This document shows, piece after piece, positions 41,265 to 49,196 of a stretch of DNA of 64,000 nucleotides. The position numbers were made by a program, and so were the translations under genes. Source of the stretch: Saccharothrix sp. HUAS TT1 (lineage in GTDB: Bacteria; Actinomycetota; Actinomycetes; Mycobacteriales; Pseudonocardiaceae); contig NZ_CP160453.1 in NCBI RefSeq assembly GCF_040744945.1, positions 5,022,001-5,086,000 on the forward strand. Direction: 5' to 3'. The first letter of the stretch is position 1; each line of letters opens with the position of its first letter. The notes under the pieces were generated by a model. That model was not told where the DNA came from. It searched no databases and worked only from the letters and a program-made list of their open reading frames with translations.

Positions 41265-42692
41265 TTACCGGCTGCGTGGTGAGGTGCGTGCGCGGGAGGC
41301 CAGGCCGATCAACCCGTCGAGGACGAGGAAGGCGAGCAGGCTCAGGCCGAGCAGGGGGATGGCCCAGCCGATGGCGATGAGCACGAGCGGCGCGGGGATG
41401 ACGAACCACAGCGGCAGGTGCTGCCAGGTTCCGCGCTTCGGCGCGGCGCCGAGCGGGGCGCGGCGGTCGGCGCGGGTGGGACGGCGCTGCCACCACATGC
41501 GGTAGCCGAGCACGATCAGCGTGATCAGCCCCGCGGCGAGCAGGAACAGCGCGACCTGGTTGGCCGGGCCGAACAGCCGGCCCATGTGGGCCTGGATGCC
41601 CAGTGACGACAGCTTGGCCAACAGCGGTCGGTCGGCGAAGTCGGATCGTGCGCTCACCGCCGCGGCCTCAGGGTCGACGGCGACCCTGTCCAGGCGGATC
41701 GGCCAGGTGTTGTCGATCTGGGCGGCGGTCCACGCGGTGCCCGGCTCGGCCGCGACGCCGAGCTGCAGGGGGCCGTCCAGACCGGCGCCGCGGGCGGCGA
41801 CGAGCACCCGGTCGAACGTCGCCGGGTCCACCGGCTGCGAGTCCTGCGACGCTTCGCCGTGTCCGGAGTGGCCGTCCGAGCCGGTGGCCGCCGCGTCGCC
41901 GCCCAGGCTGGTGTCCAGGGCGGGGGTCCCGGCGTCGAGCGCGGTCAGGGCGGCGCTGAAGTTCTCGCCGGCGTAGGTGGACCAGGTCAGACCGGTGGCC
42001 GAGAGGAACAGCGCGCCGAGCAGCACCCACACGCCGAGGCTGCCGTGCCACGAGCGGGTCCTGCGCACGCCCTTCGCGCCACCCTCCGGCGTCAACACCG
42101 CGCGGACCCTGCGGCGGGCGGTGCGCTGCCGAACCAGCCACAGGACCACGCCGACGAGGGCGAGCACCCACAGCCAGCTCGCGGCCAGCTCCGAGTACAG
42201 GCGGCCGGGTTCGCCCAGGTGCAGGTGCCGGTGCAGGCCGCCCAACCAGGTCGTGGCCGGGGTGGATCCGAACGTGGTGGTCAGCCGGCCCTGCACCTGG
42301 GCGGTGCGGGGGTCGACGTAGACGGTCTCGTTGGAGCCCTCGGGCAGACCGGGGAGGGAGAACACGACCTGTGTCGTGGCGTCGGGGTCGTCGGCGGTGA
42401 GCACGGCGGTGACCGCGCCGTCGGGCAGCGCGGCCTGGGCGGCGGCTACCTGGTCGGCCAGCGGGCGCGGTGCACCGGTGGTCGACGACGCCTCCAGCAC
42501 ATCGTCGTAGAGCACGGCGTCGAGCTGCGGCGCGAACGCGTACAGCAGCCCTGAGAACGCCGCGACCACCAGGAACGGGGCCACCAGCACCCCGGCGTAG
42601 AAGTGCAACCGGCGTAGCAGCGGCACCACGGACACCCGGGCCGAGCCAGAGGGCTCGTCGGTTCGCACGACGTCGATCGGTGGAGCGGACAC
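41265..42692 (-). CDS. PepSY-associated transmembrane protein
   Basis: A 475-residue membrane protein of the PepSY-TM (PiuB-like) family. The N-terminal LLRRLHFYAGVLVAPFLVVA is the conserved first helix. An extracellular PepSY region follows (VFSLPGLPEGSNETVYVDPR, TTWLGGLHRHLHLGEPGRLY), then helices WLWVLALVGVVLWLVRQ, SWHGSLGVWVLLGALFLSAT, VALFLLAAGLITLIVLGYRM and two more at the C-terminus. A His-rich loop (DGHSGHGEASQD) may bind metal. Such proteins are linked to iron or copper uptake and reductase activity. The GTG at 42692 follows AGAGG; a longer frame start is less likely. Confidence 0.87.
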   Translation of the reverse strand: MSAPPIDVVRTDEPSGSARVSVVPLLRRLHFYAGVLVAPFLVVAAFSGLLYAFAPQLDAVLYDDVLEASSTTGAPRPLADQVAAAQAALPDGAVTAVLTADDPDATTQVVFSLPGLPEGSNETVYVDPRTAQVQGRLTTTFGSTPATTWLGGLHRHLHLGEPGRLYSELAASWLWVLALVGVVLWLVRQRTARRRVRAVLTPEGGAKGVRRTRSWHGSLGVWVLLGALFLSATGLTWSTYAGENFSAALTALDAGTPALDTSLGGDAAATGSDGHSGHGEASQDSQPVDPATFDRVLVAARGAGLDGPLQLGVAAEPGTAWTAAQIDNTWPIRLDRVAVDPEAAAVSARSDFADRPLLAKLSSLGIQAHMGRLFGPANQVALFLLAAGLITLIVLGYRMWWQRRPTRADRRAPLGAAPKRGTWQHLPLWFVIPAPLVLIAIGWAIPLLGLSLLAFLVLDGLIGLASRARTSPRSR

Positions 42693-43064
42693 GGAGCACC
42701 TCTGGTGGGGACGAAGGGAGGATCTGCTCACTGGTCGGATGTGGGCGGCATCCGGTTCCCGGCGATTCGAGAACCGGGAGGAATGGTCCGGAGCGGGGTG
42801 GTGTCGCTGATCCGCACGCGCGACCGCGAACCGGAGGATGCGAGTTCGCGGGCGAGTATCGCGCCGTGGTCGGAGCTGTGCACGCCGTAGCGCCGATGAC
42901 CGAGCTTGCGCATGAGGGTGTCGACAGCTGCTACTTACCGCTTCGCCGATCGCATCCGGGGGCTCGACGGATGACCACTGTCAACGACGGTGGAACCCGT
43001 GGCCGGGTCGAGCCGTCGAAGCCCGTTGCGCACGGGTGTTCAGCGAGTCGATGCTCCTCAGGGG
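42693..43064. other. Divergent intergenic region
   Basis: 372 bases between diverging genes. It contains CCGGTTC...GAACCGG near 42750 as a short inverted repeat. A frame of 61 codons on the plus strand looks like chance. Promoters for the PepSY gene and for the following membrane protein are expected here. Confidence 0.5.
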
Positions 43065-44381
43065 ATGGGTGATCCAGTGTCCGGCATGTCGTCGTCGCCG
43101 TACCCGCAGGTCCCGGGTGGACCGGGGCCGGGTCACGGGCCGCAGTCCTGGCCCGCCTACCCGGCTGGACCGGTGCACGGTGGGCCGGGGTGGTCATCGA
43201 CCCCGCCGCCGCCGCCGCGACGCACGAGCCGGATGGTGTGGGTGGTCGTGGTCGTGATCGCGGTGCTGGTGGCCGGGAGCGTCACCGCCTGGCTGGTCCT
43301 GGGCGGTGAGGGTGAAGGGACTCCTGGTGGCGGACGTAGCGGCGGTGTGGGTGAGGGCGCCGGCTGTTCGGGCGAGTACTGCCTCGGCGAGTACCAGTAC
43401 GTGAACGCCTGCGGCCTGCTCGACCCGTCGAGCGTGGCCAACCGGATCGGACCGATCGGCAACGACGGCCTGCTGGTGCAGGAGTCCTTCATGGACCCCC
43501 TGCCGACGGCCGACCCGGCGTCGCCGCCGACGTGGCCCTTCTCGGCGCGATCGCTCTGCGACATCAGGCCGGTGGACTACGAGAAGGCGGTGTTCCGCAC
43601 CCTGTCGCTGGAGTTGGAGCAGTACGCCAAGGACGGTGTGGTCGAGCAGAGGCCCGTCGAGCGGGGCCGGTCGTTGCCCGGCATCGAGAACGTCGCCGTC
43701 CAGGACGGGGACGGTGGCGCGGAGGTGTTCGGCCGGGTCCGCAACACGCGCTTCAGGCTCAACCTCTTCTGGGGGAACAAGAAGCCCGCGATCCCCGAGC
43801 CCACGCTCACCGCGCTGGTCGACGCCGTCGTCAAGGGGGTGCCCAACGGGCCGAGCCCGGCCGCGGACCTCGGTGAGCCGGGCGGCGGCGACCGGAAGGC
43901 GGTGACCGACGCCTGCGCGGTGTTCACCGGAGCGGACTTCCAGGACGCGGTGGGCTACGTCGTCGACCCCACCAACGTCGACCGCACGTACCGCACGACG
44001 CCCGTGGGTCCGATCACCAGGACGTGCAGGCGGACCACCGCCGCGCTCGACCGCGAGCGGCCTGCCCCCGAGGGGGCCACCTACATGGACGGGGCGATGT
44101 CGCCCAAGGTCACGGTCACCCTGCACCCCGACGCGGCGGCGGCGCGGAAGGCGATGGCGGAAGACCGTCGCGACGTGGCCGGCGCGGTCGACATCCCCGG
44201 TCTTGGCGACGGGGCCGTGTTCGGGGTCGTCGCCTCCGCCTTCACCCTGGAGTTCACGCACGGGGTCCACCAGGTCCAGATCAGCTGCGGCCTCACCAAC
44301 GGCAACGCGGACTGGACGCCCGCCGACATGCGCGCCCGCCTGGAGCCCCTGGCCGCCGCCGTCGCGGCCCGCATGCCCTGA
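43065..44381 (+). CDS. Single-pass membrane protein with DUF3558-like extracellular domains
   Basis: A 438-residue protein. It has a Pro/Gly-rich cytoplasmic N-terminus, one membrane helix (MVWVVVVVIAVLVAGSVTAW), a Gly-rich linker, and two similar extracellular parts. Each begins with a Cys-containing helix (YVNACGLLDPSSVANRIGP; AVTDACAVFTGADFQDAVGY) and has a later Cys (SLCDIRP; RTCRRTT), as in DUF3558-like proteins. A further Cys pair, CSGEYC, follows the linker. The start is uncertain: ATG 43065, GTG 43077 and ATG 43086 are in frame, and AGGGG at 43060-43064 suits the GTG best. Its function is unknown. Confidence 0.65.
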   Translation: MGDPVSGMSSSPYPQVPGGPGPGHGPQSWPAYPAGPVHGGPGWSSTPPPPPRRTSRMVWVVVVVIAVLVAGSVTAWLVLGGEGEGTPGGGRSGGVGEGAGCSGEYCLGEYQYVNACGLLDPSSVANRIGPIGNDGLLVQESFMDPLPTADPASPPTWPFSARSLCDIRPVDYEKAVFRTLSLELEQYAKDGVVEQRPVERGRSLPGIENVAVQDGDGGAEVFGRVRNTRFRLNLFWGNKKPAIPEPTLTALVDAVVKGVPNGPSPAADLGEPGGGDRKAVTDACAVFTGADFQDAVGYVVDPTNVDRTYRTTPVGPITRTCRRTTAALDRERPAPEGATYMDGAMSPKVTVTLHPDAAAARKAMAEDRRDVAGAVDIPGLGDGAVFGVVASAFTLEFTHGVHQVQISCGLTNGNADWTPADMRARLEPLAAAVAARMP

Positions 44382-44469
44382 CGACCGGAGGGTGGACCGG
44401 TCCACTGCCGGGCCGCCCGGGCGCCCTGCGACCCGCGCTGATCCGACCCGTGCTGATTCGACGGGGGTG

Positions 44470-44550
44470 TCAGATCAGGTGGGACTTCAACGCGTCGGCG
44501 ATGCGAGCCGCCAGCACCCACCGGTCGGCATCGACGGACTTGGATGACAT
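44470..44550 (-). CDS. Very short ORF (26 aa) after the TOMM-like fragment
   Basis: An ATG at 44550 is preceded by GTGAGGG at a suitable six-base spacing. It opens a 26-codon frame beginning SSKSVDADRWVLAARIADAL and ending KSHLI. It is amphipathic and helix-like, with no Cys, Ser-rich or Thr-rich core. It could be a leader-type peptide, a relic of a longer protein or chance. It is coded 34 bases after the fragment at 44585-44803 on the same strand. Confidence 0.28.
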   Translation of the reverse strand: MSSKSVDADRWVLAARIADALKSHLI

Positions 44551-44584
44551 GATCATCCCTCACTTTTGGCGTGGCCGGGAGGTC

Positions 44585-44803
44585 CTACGCGCCCGTCCCA
44601 CCCGACGGTGCCGCCCGCTGGTCGGGTCCCAACGGCGCGACGAGGTCGCCCAGCACGTGCTCGCCGGTGAGGAACGGAGCCAGGCGGTCCAGCCACTCGT
44701 AGCTCGCGCTGCCGGTCAGCGTGCAGGCGCCGGCGAAGCCGTGCACGTACACCCCGTCCGGGCTCCTCACGTACCGCACGTCGGCACGCAGCCGTGGACG
44801 CAT
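44585..44803 (-). CDS. Orphan RRE-like domain (N-terminus of TOMM leader peptide-binding protein)
   Basis: A 72-residue protein reading RPRLRADVRYVRSPDGVYVH, then GACTLTGSASYEWLDRLAPF and LTGEHVLGDLVAPLG. This is the start of the winged-helix leader-binding domain of TOMM (thiazole/oxazole-modified microcin) cyclodehydratase partners. Those proteins usually go on for several hundred residues (MVxxLVxxL...), but here a TAG follows a Pro/Gly-rich end. Either it is a truncated relic or a free-standing precursor-recognition domain. No cyclodehydratase or dehydrogenase gene is seen nearby. Confidence 0.55.
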   Translation of the reverse strand: MRPRLRADVRYVRSPDGVYVHGFAGACTLTGSASYEWLDRLAPFLTGEHVLGDLVAPLGPDQRAAPSGGTGA

Positions 44804-44969
44804 CCTGATCCCCAGTCTCGACCGGTCACCGGAGTGAAGCCCGTCCGCCGGGGACCGGCAACTCGGATCACCTGTTCCGGTGGCGCGCACGTTCGGTCAG
44901 CGAGGTCGGGTCGACCTGCCACCGCGGGTGCGCACCGGCGCCTCACCGCCGCCGTGCCGGGTTGAGCCG

Positions 44970-45341
44970 GTCGAGGGCGACCTGGTCCGCGTGGTGGACT
45001 TCGACGTGCGCCCCGGCGTGGAGACCGACATGGGCGACGGCGACCAGGGCCGCCCGTCGATGTGCGGCAAGGTCGCGGTGGTGGCGGTGGTGGCGGTGGT
45101 GGGCAACGAGGACGGCGCGCACAAGATCGTCGCCGACTGCTTCCAGGCGCTCAACGACGTGGGCTTCACCATCCCGACCGGCGACGGCACCTACTGGAAC
45201 AACGAGGCGATGAACCCGAAGGACTACCTCGACCTCGACGAGACCCCGGATGCGGTCGCCTCGACCAACGAGAAGCCGGCGGGCAACGCCGTGCACCTGG
45301 CGCGGCTGCTCAAGCAGGCCCAGTACCCGCCGGTCCGGTGA
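44970..45341 (+). pseudogene. Internally deleted flavodoxin/NAD(P)H-dependent oxidoreductase
   Basis: The frame carries DLVRVVDFDVRPGVETDMGD, the early part of actinobacterial flavodoxin-like oxidoreductases. After a short join (GDQGRPSMCGK) comes VVGNEDGAHKIVADCFQALN then VGFTIPTGDGTYWNNEAMN and AGNAVHLARLLKQAQYP from the C-terminal half. The FMN-phosphate loop and about 50 residues between the parts are missing, as is the N-terminus. A 9-base repeat expands VAVVAVVAVV at the join. The frame is open but cannot form a complete flavin site. Confidence 0.68.
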
Positions 45342-45421
45342 GGGGCGCCCGCGTGAGCGAGCTGGAAGTGGTGCACGAGTCACCGGTCCGATGCCCACCG
45401 GGTGGTCGATCCGGTCGACCG

Positions 45422-45450
45422 GCTGTGGGTGGCGTTTCGCCACCCACAGC
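45422..45450 (+). terminator. Stable hairpin upstream of the ADH operon
   Basis: GCTGTGGGTGGCG (45422-45434) and CGCCACCCACAGC (45438-45450) form a 13-bp stem with a TTT loop. It is 39 bases before the dehydrogenase start. It may end transcripts from the left or act as a leader structure. Confidence 0.65.
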
Positions 45451-45488
45451 ACGGGAAGCCGTCCGTGGACGACGACGGAGGAGACGGC

Positions 45489-46700
45489 ATGAAGGCAGTG
45501 GTGTGGCACGGGATCGGGGACATCCGCCTGGAGGCGGTGCCCGATCCGAAGATCCTGGAGCCCAGTGACGCGATCGTGCGCATCACGCGCAGCGCGATCT
45601 GCGGCACCGACCTGCACCTGGTGCGCGGCACCATGCCCGGCATGGTGGAGGGCACGGTCCTCGGCCACGAGGCCGTGGGCGTGGTGGAAGAGGTCGGCCC
45701 GGCGGTGCGCGGTTTCTCACCCGGTGACCGGGTGGTGGTGACCTCCACCATCGGGTGCGGCACCTGCTCCTACTGCCGGTCTGGTTACTACGCGCAGTGC
45801 GACACGGCGAACCCGAACGGGCCGACCGCCGGGACCAGCTTCTTCGGCGGGCCGGAGACGACCGGTCCGGTGGACGGCCTCCAAGCCGAGTACGCGCGGG
45901 TGCCGTTCGCGATGACGACGCTGGTGCGCGTCCCGGACGCGGTGAGCGACGACCAGGCGATCCTGCTGTCCGACATCTTCCCCACCGCCTGGTTCGGTGC
46001 CCGGCTGGCCGAGGTCCGCAAGGGCGACAGCGTGCTGGTGCTGGGCGCCGGAGTGGTCGGGCAGTTCGCCATCGCCTCCGCCAAGCGGCAGGGCGCCGGG
46101 CGGGTGTTCGCGGTCGACGGCATCGCCTCCCGCCTGGACAAGGCGCGCGAGCAGAACGCCGAGACCGTCGACTTCAACCGGGAGGACCCGGTCGCCCTGG
46201 TCAAGGAGCTGACCGGGGGCATCGGCGTCGACCGCGTCATCGAGGCCGTCGGCGTGGACGCCCAGCGCCCGAAGACCGGCCCCGCCGCCGAGCGGGCCGA
46301 GCAGCAGGCGGAGCGGTTCGAGCAGGAACGGCGGCAGGCCGCTCCCGACGCCGACCCCGCCGGGGAGCAGTGGGTGCCCGGCGACGCGCCCAGCCAGGCC
46401 CTGAGGTGGGCGGTGGAAGCGGTGGCCAAGGCGGGCAGCATCGGGATCATCGGCGTCTACCCGCCCGGCTTCAGCGCCTTCCCCATCGGCGAGGCGATGA
46501 ACAAGAACCTCACCGTCAAGATGGGCAACTGCAACCACCGCCGCTACCTGCCCGAACTGCTCGACCTGGTCGTCAGCGGGGTGGTCGACCCCACCGCGTT
46601 CATCACCCAGCACGAGCAGCCGGTCAACGCGGTCGAGGCCTACGAGACCTTCGACCGGCGCGAAGAGGGCTGGCTCAAGACCGTCCTGGACGTCGCATGA
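45489..46700 (+). CDS. Zinc-dependent alcohol/formaldehyde dehydrogenase-like protein
   Basis: A 403-residue medium-chain dehydrogenase. The catalytic zinc site is SAICGTDLHLVRG and LGHEAVGVVEEVG. The structural zinc lobe is GCGTCSYCRSGYYAQC. The dinucleotide fold is VLVLGAGVVGQFAIASAKR followed by VFAVDG. An insertion of charged residues (AERAEQQAERFEQERRQAAP), as in glutathione-independent formaldehyde dehydrogenases, lies before the C-terminal strand. It would oxidise a small alcohol or aldehyde with NAD. The stop overlaps the start of a TPP enzyme (ATGA), so the two probably act in one short pathway for aldehydes or two-carbon units. Confidence 0.88.
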   Translation: MKAVVWHGIGDIRLEAVPDPKILEPSDAIVRITRSAICGTDLHLVRGTMPGMVEGTVLGHEAVGVVEEVGPAVRGFSPGDRVVVTSTIGCGTCSYCRSGYYAQCDTANPNGPTAGTSFFGGPETTGPVDGLQAEYARVPFAMTTLVRVPDAVSDDQAILLSDIFPTAWFGARLAEVRKGDSVLVLGAGVVGQFAIASAKRQGAGRVFAVDGIASRLDKAREQNAETVDFNREDPVALVKELTGGIGVDRVIEAVGVDAQRPKTGPAAERAEQQAERFEQERRQAAPDADPAGEQWVPGDAPSQALRWAVEAVAKAGSIGIIGVYPPGFSAFPIGEAMNKNLTVKMGNCNHRRYLPELLDLVVSGVVDPTAFITQHEQPVNAVEAYETFDRREEGWLKTVLDVA

Positions 46701-48475
46701 GCGGCACCGTCGCCGACGCGCTCGTCCGGCGCCTGCGGACCTGGGGCGTGCCCAGGGTGTTCGGCTACGCGGGCGACGGCATCGACCCGATCCTGGCCGC
46801 CCTGCACCGGGCCGGCGGCGATCCGGAGTTCGTGCCGGTGCGGCACGAGGAGATGGCCGCGTTCATGGCCACCGGTCACGCCAAGTACACCGGCGAGGTC
46901 GGCGTCTGCCTGGCCACCCAGGGACCCGGTGCGATCCACCTGCTCAACGGGCTCTACGACGCCAAGCTGGACCACCGCCCGGTGGTGGCGGTCGTGGGCC
47001 AGGTGGTGTCGACGGCACTGGGGACGGGCTACTTGCAGGAGGTGGACCTGCACACGCTGTTCAAGGACGTCTGCGGCCAGTACCTGCAGACGGTGTCCGC
47101 GCCCGAGCAGCTGCCGGTCCTGCTGGACAACGCGATGCGCACCGCGATCTCCGAGCGCGTGCCGACGTGCCTGATCGTGCCGCACGACGTGCAGCGCGCC
47201 GACGCGGTGGAGGAGCTGCCGCACACCCACGGCGTGGTGCCGTCCTCGGCGGTCGTGGCCCGGCCGCGCGTGCTGCCGCGCACCGACGACCTGCGCCGCG
47301 CCGCCGAAGTGCTCAACGCGGCGCGGCGGCCGGCGCTGCTGGTCGGGCGCGGCGCGGCAGGCGCGGAGCGCGAGGTCGCCCAGGTGGTCGAAGCGCTGGG
47401 TGCGGGGGTGACGGCATCCCTGGTGGGCAAGCCGGTGATCCCCGAGGACGCCCCCTGGCACACCGGCGTGATGGGCCACCTGGGCACCACCGCCTCGGCC
47501 GAGCTGATGGCCGGCTGCGACGCGCTGCTCATCGTCGGCAGCAACGACCCGTGGACCGAGTTCTACCCCGAACCCGGCCAGGCGCGCGCCGTGCAGATCG
47601 ACGTCGAGGCCCGCGTGGTCGGCAGCAAGTACCCGGTCGAGGTCCCGCTGGTGGGGGACGCCACCGAGACGCTGCGGGCACTGCTGCCGCTGCTCCACCG
47701 CAACCCCGACCGCCGGTGGGAGCAGCGGGTGTTCACCTCCGTGGCCACGTGGCGGCGGATCGCCGGCGAACGCGCCCAAGCCCCTGCCGACCCGCTCAAC
47801 CCGGAACTGGTGGTGCACGAGCTGTCCGGCCACCTGCCGCTCGACGTGCGGGTGGCGGTGGACGTCGGCTCGGCCACCTACTGGTTCGCCCGCCACCTGG
47901 CGCTGCCGGCCGGCGTGCCCGCCCACACCTCCAGCTACCTCGCGTCCATGGGCTGCGCCCTGCCCTACGGCCTGGCGGCCAAGCTGGACGCGCCCGACCG
48001 GCCGGTCGTCGCCCTGGTGGGTGACGGCGCGATGCAGATGAACGGCCTGCTGGAGCTGATCACCGTCGCGGACCGGTGGCGCGACTGGGCCGACCCGCGG
48101 TTCGTGGTGCTGGTGCTGCACAACCGCGACCTCAACGAGGTCACCTGGGAGCAGCGCGAGATGGAGGGCGACCCGCGCTTCCCCACCTCGCAACGCGTCC
48201 CGGACTTCCCTTATGCCGCTTACGCCGAGCTGCTGGGCCTGCGCGGCATCCGGGTCGACTCACCGGAAGCGGTGGGCAAGGCGTGGCACGACGCGTTCCA
48301 CGCCGACCGGCCGGTGGTGGTCGAGGCGGTCGTGGACCCCGCGGTGCCCCTCCTGGCCCCGCACCTGCCCGACGAGAAAGTGGACAAGATCCACCAAGGG
48401 CTGGACCAGGAGCCCGACGGCGACGCGGAACGGGAGCACCTGCGGCGGCAACGCGCCGACGAGGGGCACCAGTAG
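46697..48475 (+). CDS. Thiamine pyrophosphate-dependent enzyme (pyruvate oxidase/acetolactate synthase type)
   Basis: A 592-residue protein with the three TPP-enzyme domains. The N-terminal pyrimidine-binding domain has the catalytic Glu in FVPVRHEEMAAFMATGHAKY. The central domain runs about 195-330. The C-terminal diphosphate domain has VALVGDGAMQMNGLLELI and VLVLHNRDLNEVTWEQRE as the GDG...N motif. It matches actinobacterial proteins annotated as pyruvate dehydrogenase (quinone)/pyruvate oxidase or acetolactate synthase-like. The product could be acetate, acetyl phosphate or an acyloin. It is co-translated with the dehydrogenase. A strong terminator follows. Confidence 0.88.
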   Translation: MSGTVADALVRRLRTWGVPRVFGYAGDGIDPILAALHRAGGDPEFVPVRHEEMAAFMATGHAKYTGEVGVCLATQGPGAIHLLNGLYDAKLDHRPVVAVVGQVVSTALGTGYLQEVDLHTLFKDVCGQYLQTVSAPEQLPVLLDNAMRTAISERVPTCLIVPHDVQRADAVEELPHTHGVVPSSAVVARPRVLPRTDDLRRAAEVLNAARRPALLVGRGAAGAEREVAQVVEALGAGVTASLVGKPVIPEDAPWHTGVMGHLGTTASAELMAGCDALLIVGSNDPWTEFYPEPGQARAVQIDVEARVVGSKYPVEVPLVGDATETLRALLPLLHRNPDRRWEQRVFTSVATWRRIAGERAQAPADPLNPELVVHELSGHLPLDVRVAVDVGSATYWFARHLALPAGVPAHTSSYLASMGCALPYGLAAKLDAPDRPVVALVGDGAMQMNGLLELITVADRWRDWADPRFVVLVLHNRDLNEVTWEQREMEGDPRFPTSQRVPDFPYAAYAELLGLRGIRVDSPEAVGKAWHDAFHADRPVVVEAVVDPAVPLLAPHLPDEKVDKIHQGLDQEPDGDAEREHLRRQRADEGHQ

Positions 48476-48482
48476 CGGTCGG

Positions 48483-48518
48483 CGGTGGTGGGCCGGGCGA
48501 GCACCCGGCCCACCACCG
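48483..48518 (+). terminator. Terminator of the ADH/TPP operon
   Basis: CGGTGGTGGGCCGGG (48483-48497) pairs perfectly with 48504-48518 across a six-base loop, seven bases after the stop. It also marks the left edge of the second biosynthetic cluster. Confidence 0.88.
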
Positions 48519-49196
48519 CACCGGAGCCGGTCCCGGGGAAGAAGCCGTGCGCGCCGGCCAGGCGAAGCCCGCCGCCGAGCAGGGGGGAGGACTCGGCGAA
48601 CCGGGCTCCTCCAGCAGGCCGCAGCCGCTGTGCTGGTGGGGTCCTATCGGGCTGGTGGTGCTCTGTTGCGCAGCGCCACCTCACCGGTGACCTTGACGGC
48701 GATCACGGAACACGCCCGGATCCGCACGCCCGCAGAAGTCCGTTCATCCGGGGGAGTTCGCTCGTGGTGGTGCGGCGGCAGGCGATGGGCAGGCCGGACC
48801 CGCAAACCCGATAACACAGGTGGGAAGCCGGGCCCGTCGTCCGGCGCCGCGGTCGGTGGTGATCGGTGTGTCGAACAGGTGTCCTCGGAATGAAATGTCG
48901 GGACTTCCCATTCGGTCGGCAGGGGTGGCGCGATCCGGTCGCGGTGCTCCGTCTCGTGTGCCCGACCCGTCCTTCCGCGAATTGCGCACGGCGGCGGCGA
49001 AGCCTCCGCTATTCGCGGAAGGGGGTGTCGTGACCTCGGTCGCGACTCGCTGACCTGGGCCGAGGTTGCCTGAAGGGGCATCCGGTCGCCTTTACACATC
49101 GTGCTCGGATGGCTACGATAGGTTATCGACGGAATTCGTTCAGCTATTGCGATATCTCTTGGGACATCGTTCGCACAGTGGTCGGAGGTCGTCGAG
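48519..49196. other. Long upstream region of the LAL operon
   Basis: About 680 bases with no convincing gene. It holds the PAS-LuxR-type box at 48900-48909. From 49080 it becomes AT-richer (TTTACACATCGTG, GGCTACGATAGGTTATC), a likely promoter for the first LAL gene. Frames on either strand appear to be chance. Confidence 0.55.
48897..48912 (+). promoter_or_regulatory. Candidate PAS-LuxR operator upstream of the LAL operon
   Basis: GTCGGGACTTCCCATT has the GGGA-N2-TCCC core of the reported PimM operator (CTVGGGAWWTCCCBAG) and agrees at 11 of 16 positions by hand. It lies about 285 bases before the first LAL start. Confidence 0.5.

Noticed and set aside
42750..42780. CCGGTTC...GAACCGG as part of a tRNA gene
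   Set aside because: The arm lacks the GTTCGANTC T-loop and no acceptor or anticodon stems can be built around it.
44392..44405. Perfect palindrome GTGGACCGGTCCAC after the membrane-protein gene
   Set aside because: It has no loop so is a poor terminator, and there is no gene arrangement that makes it an evident operator.
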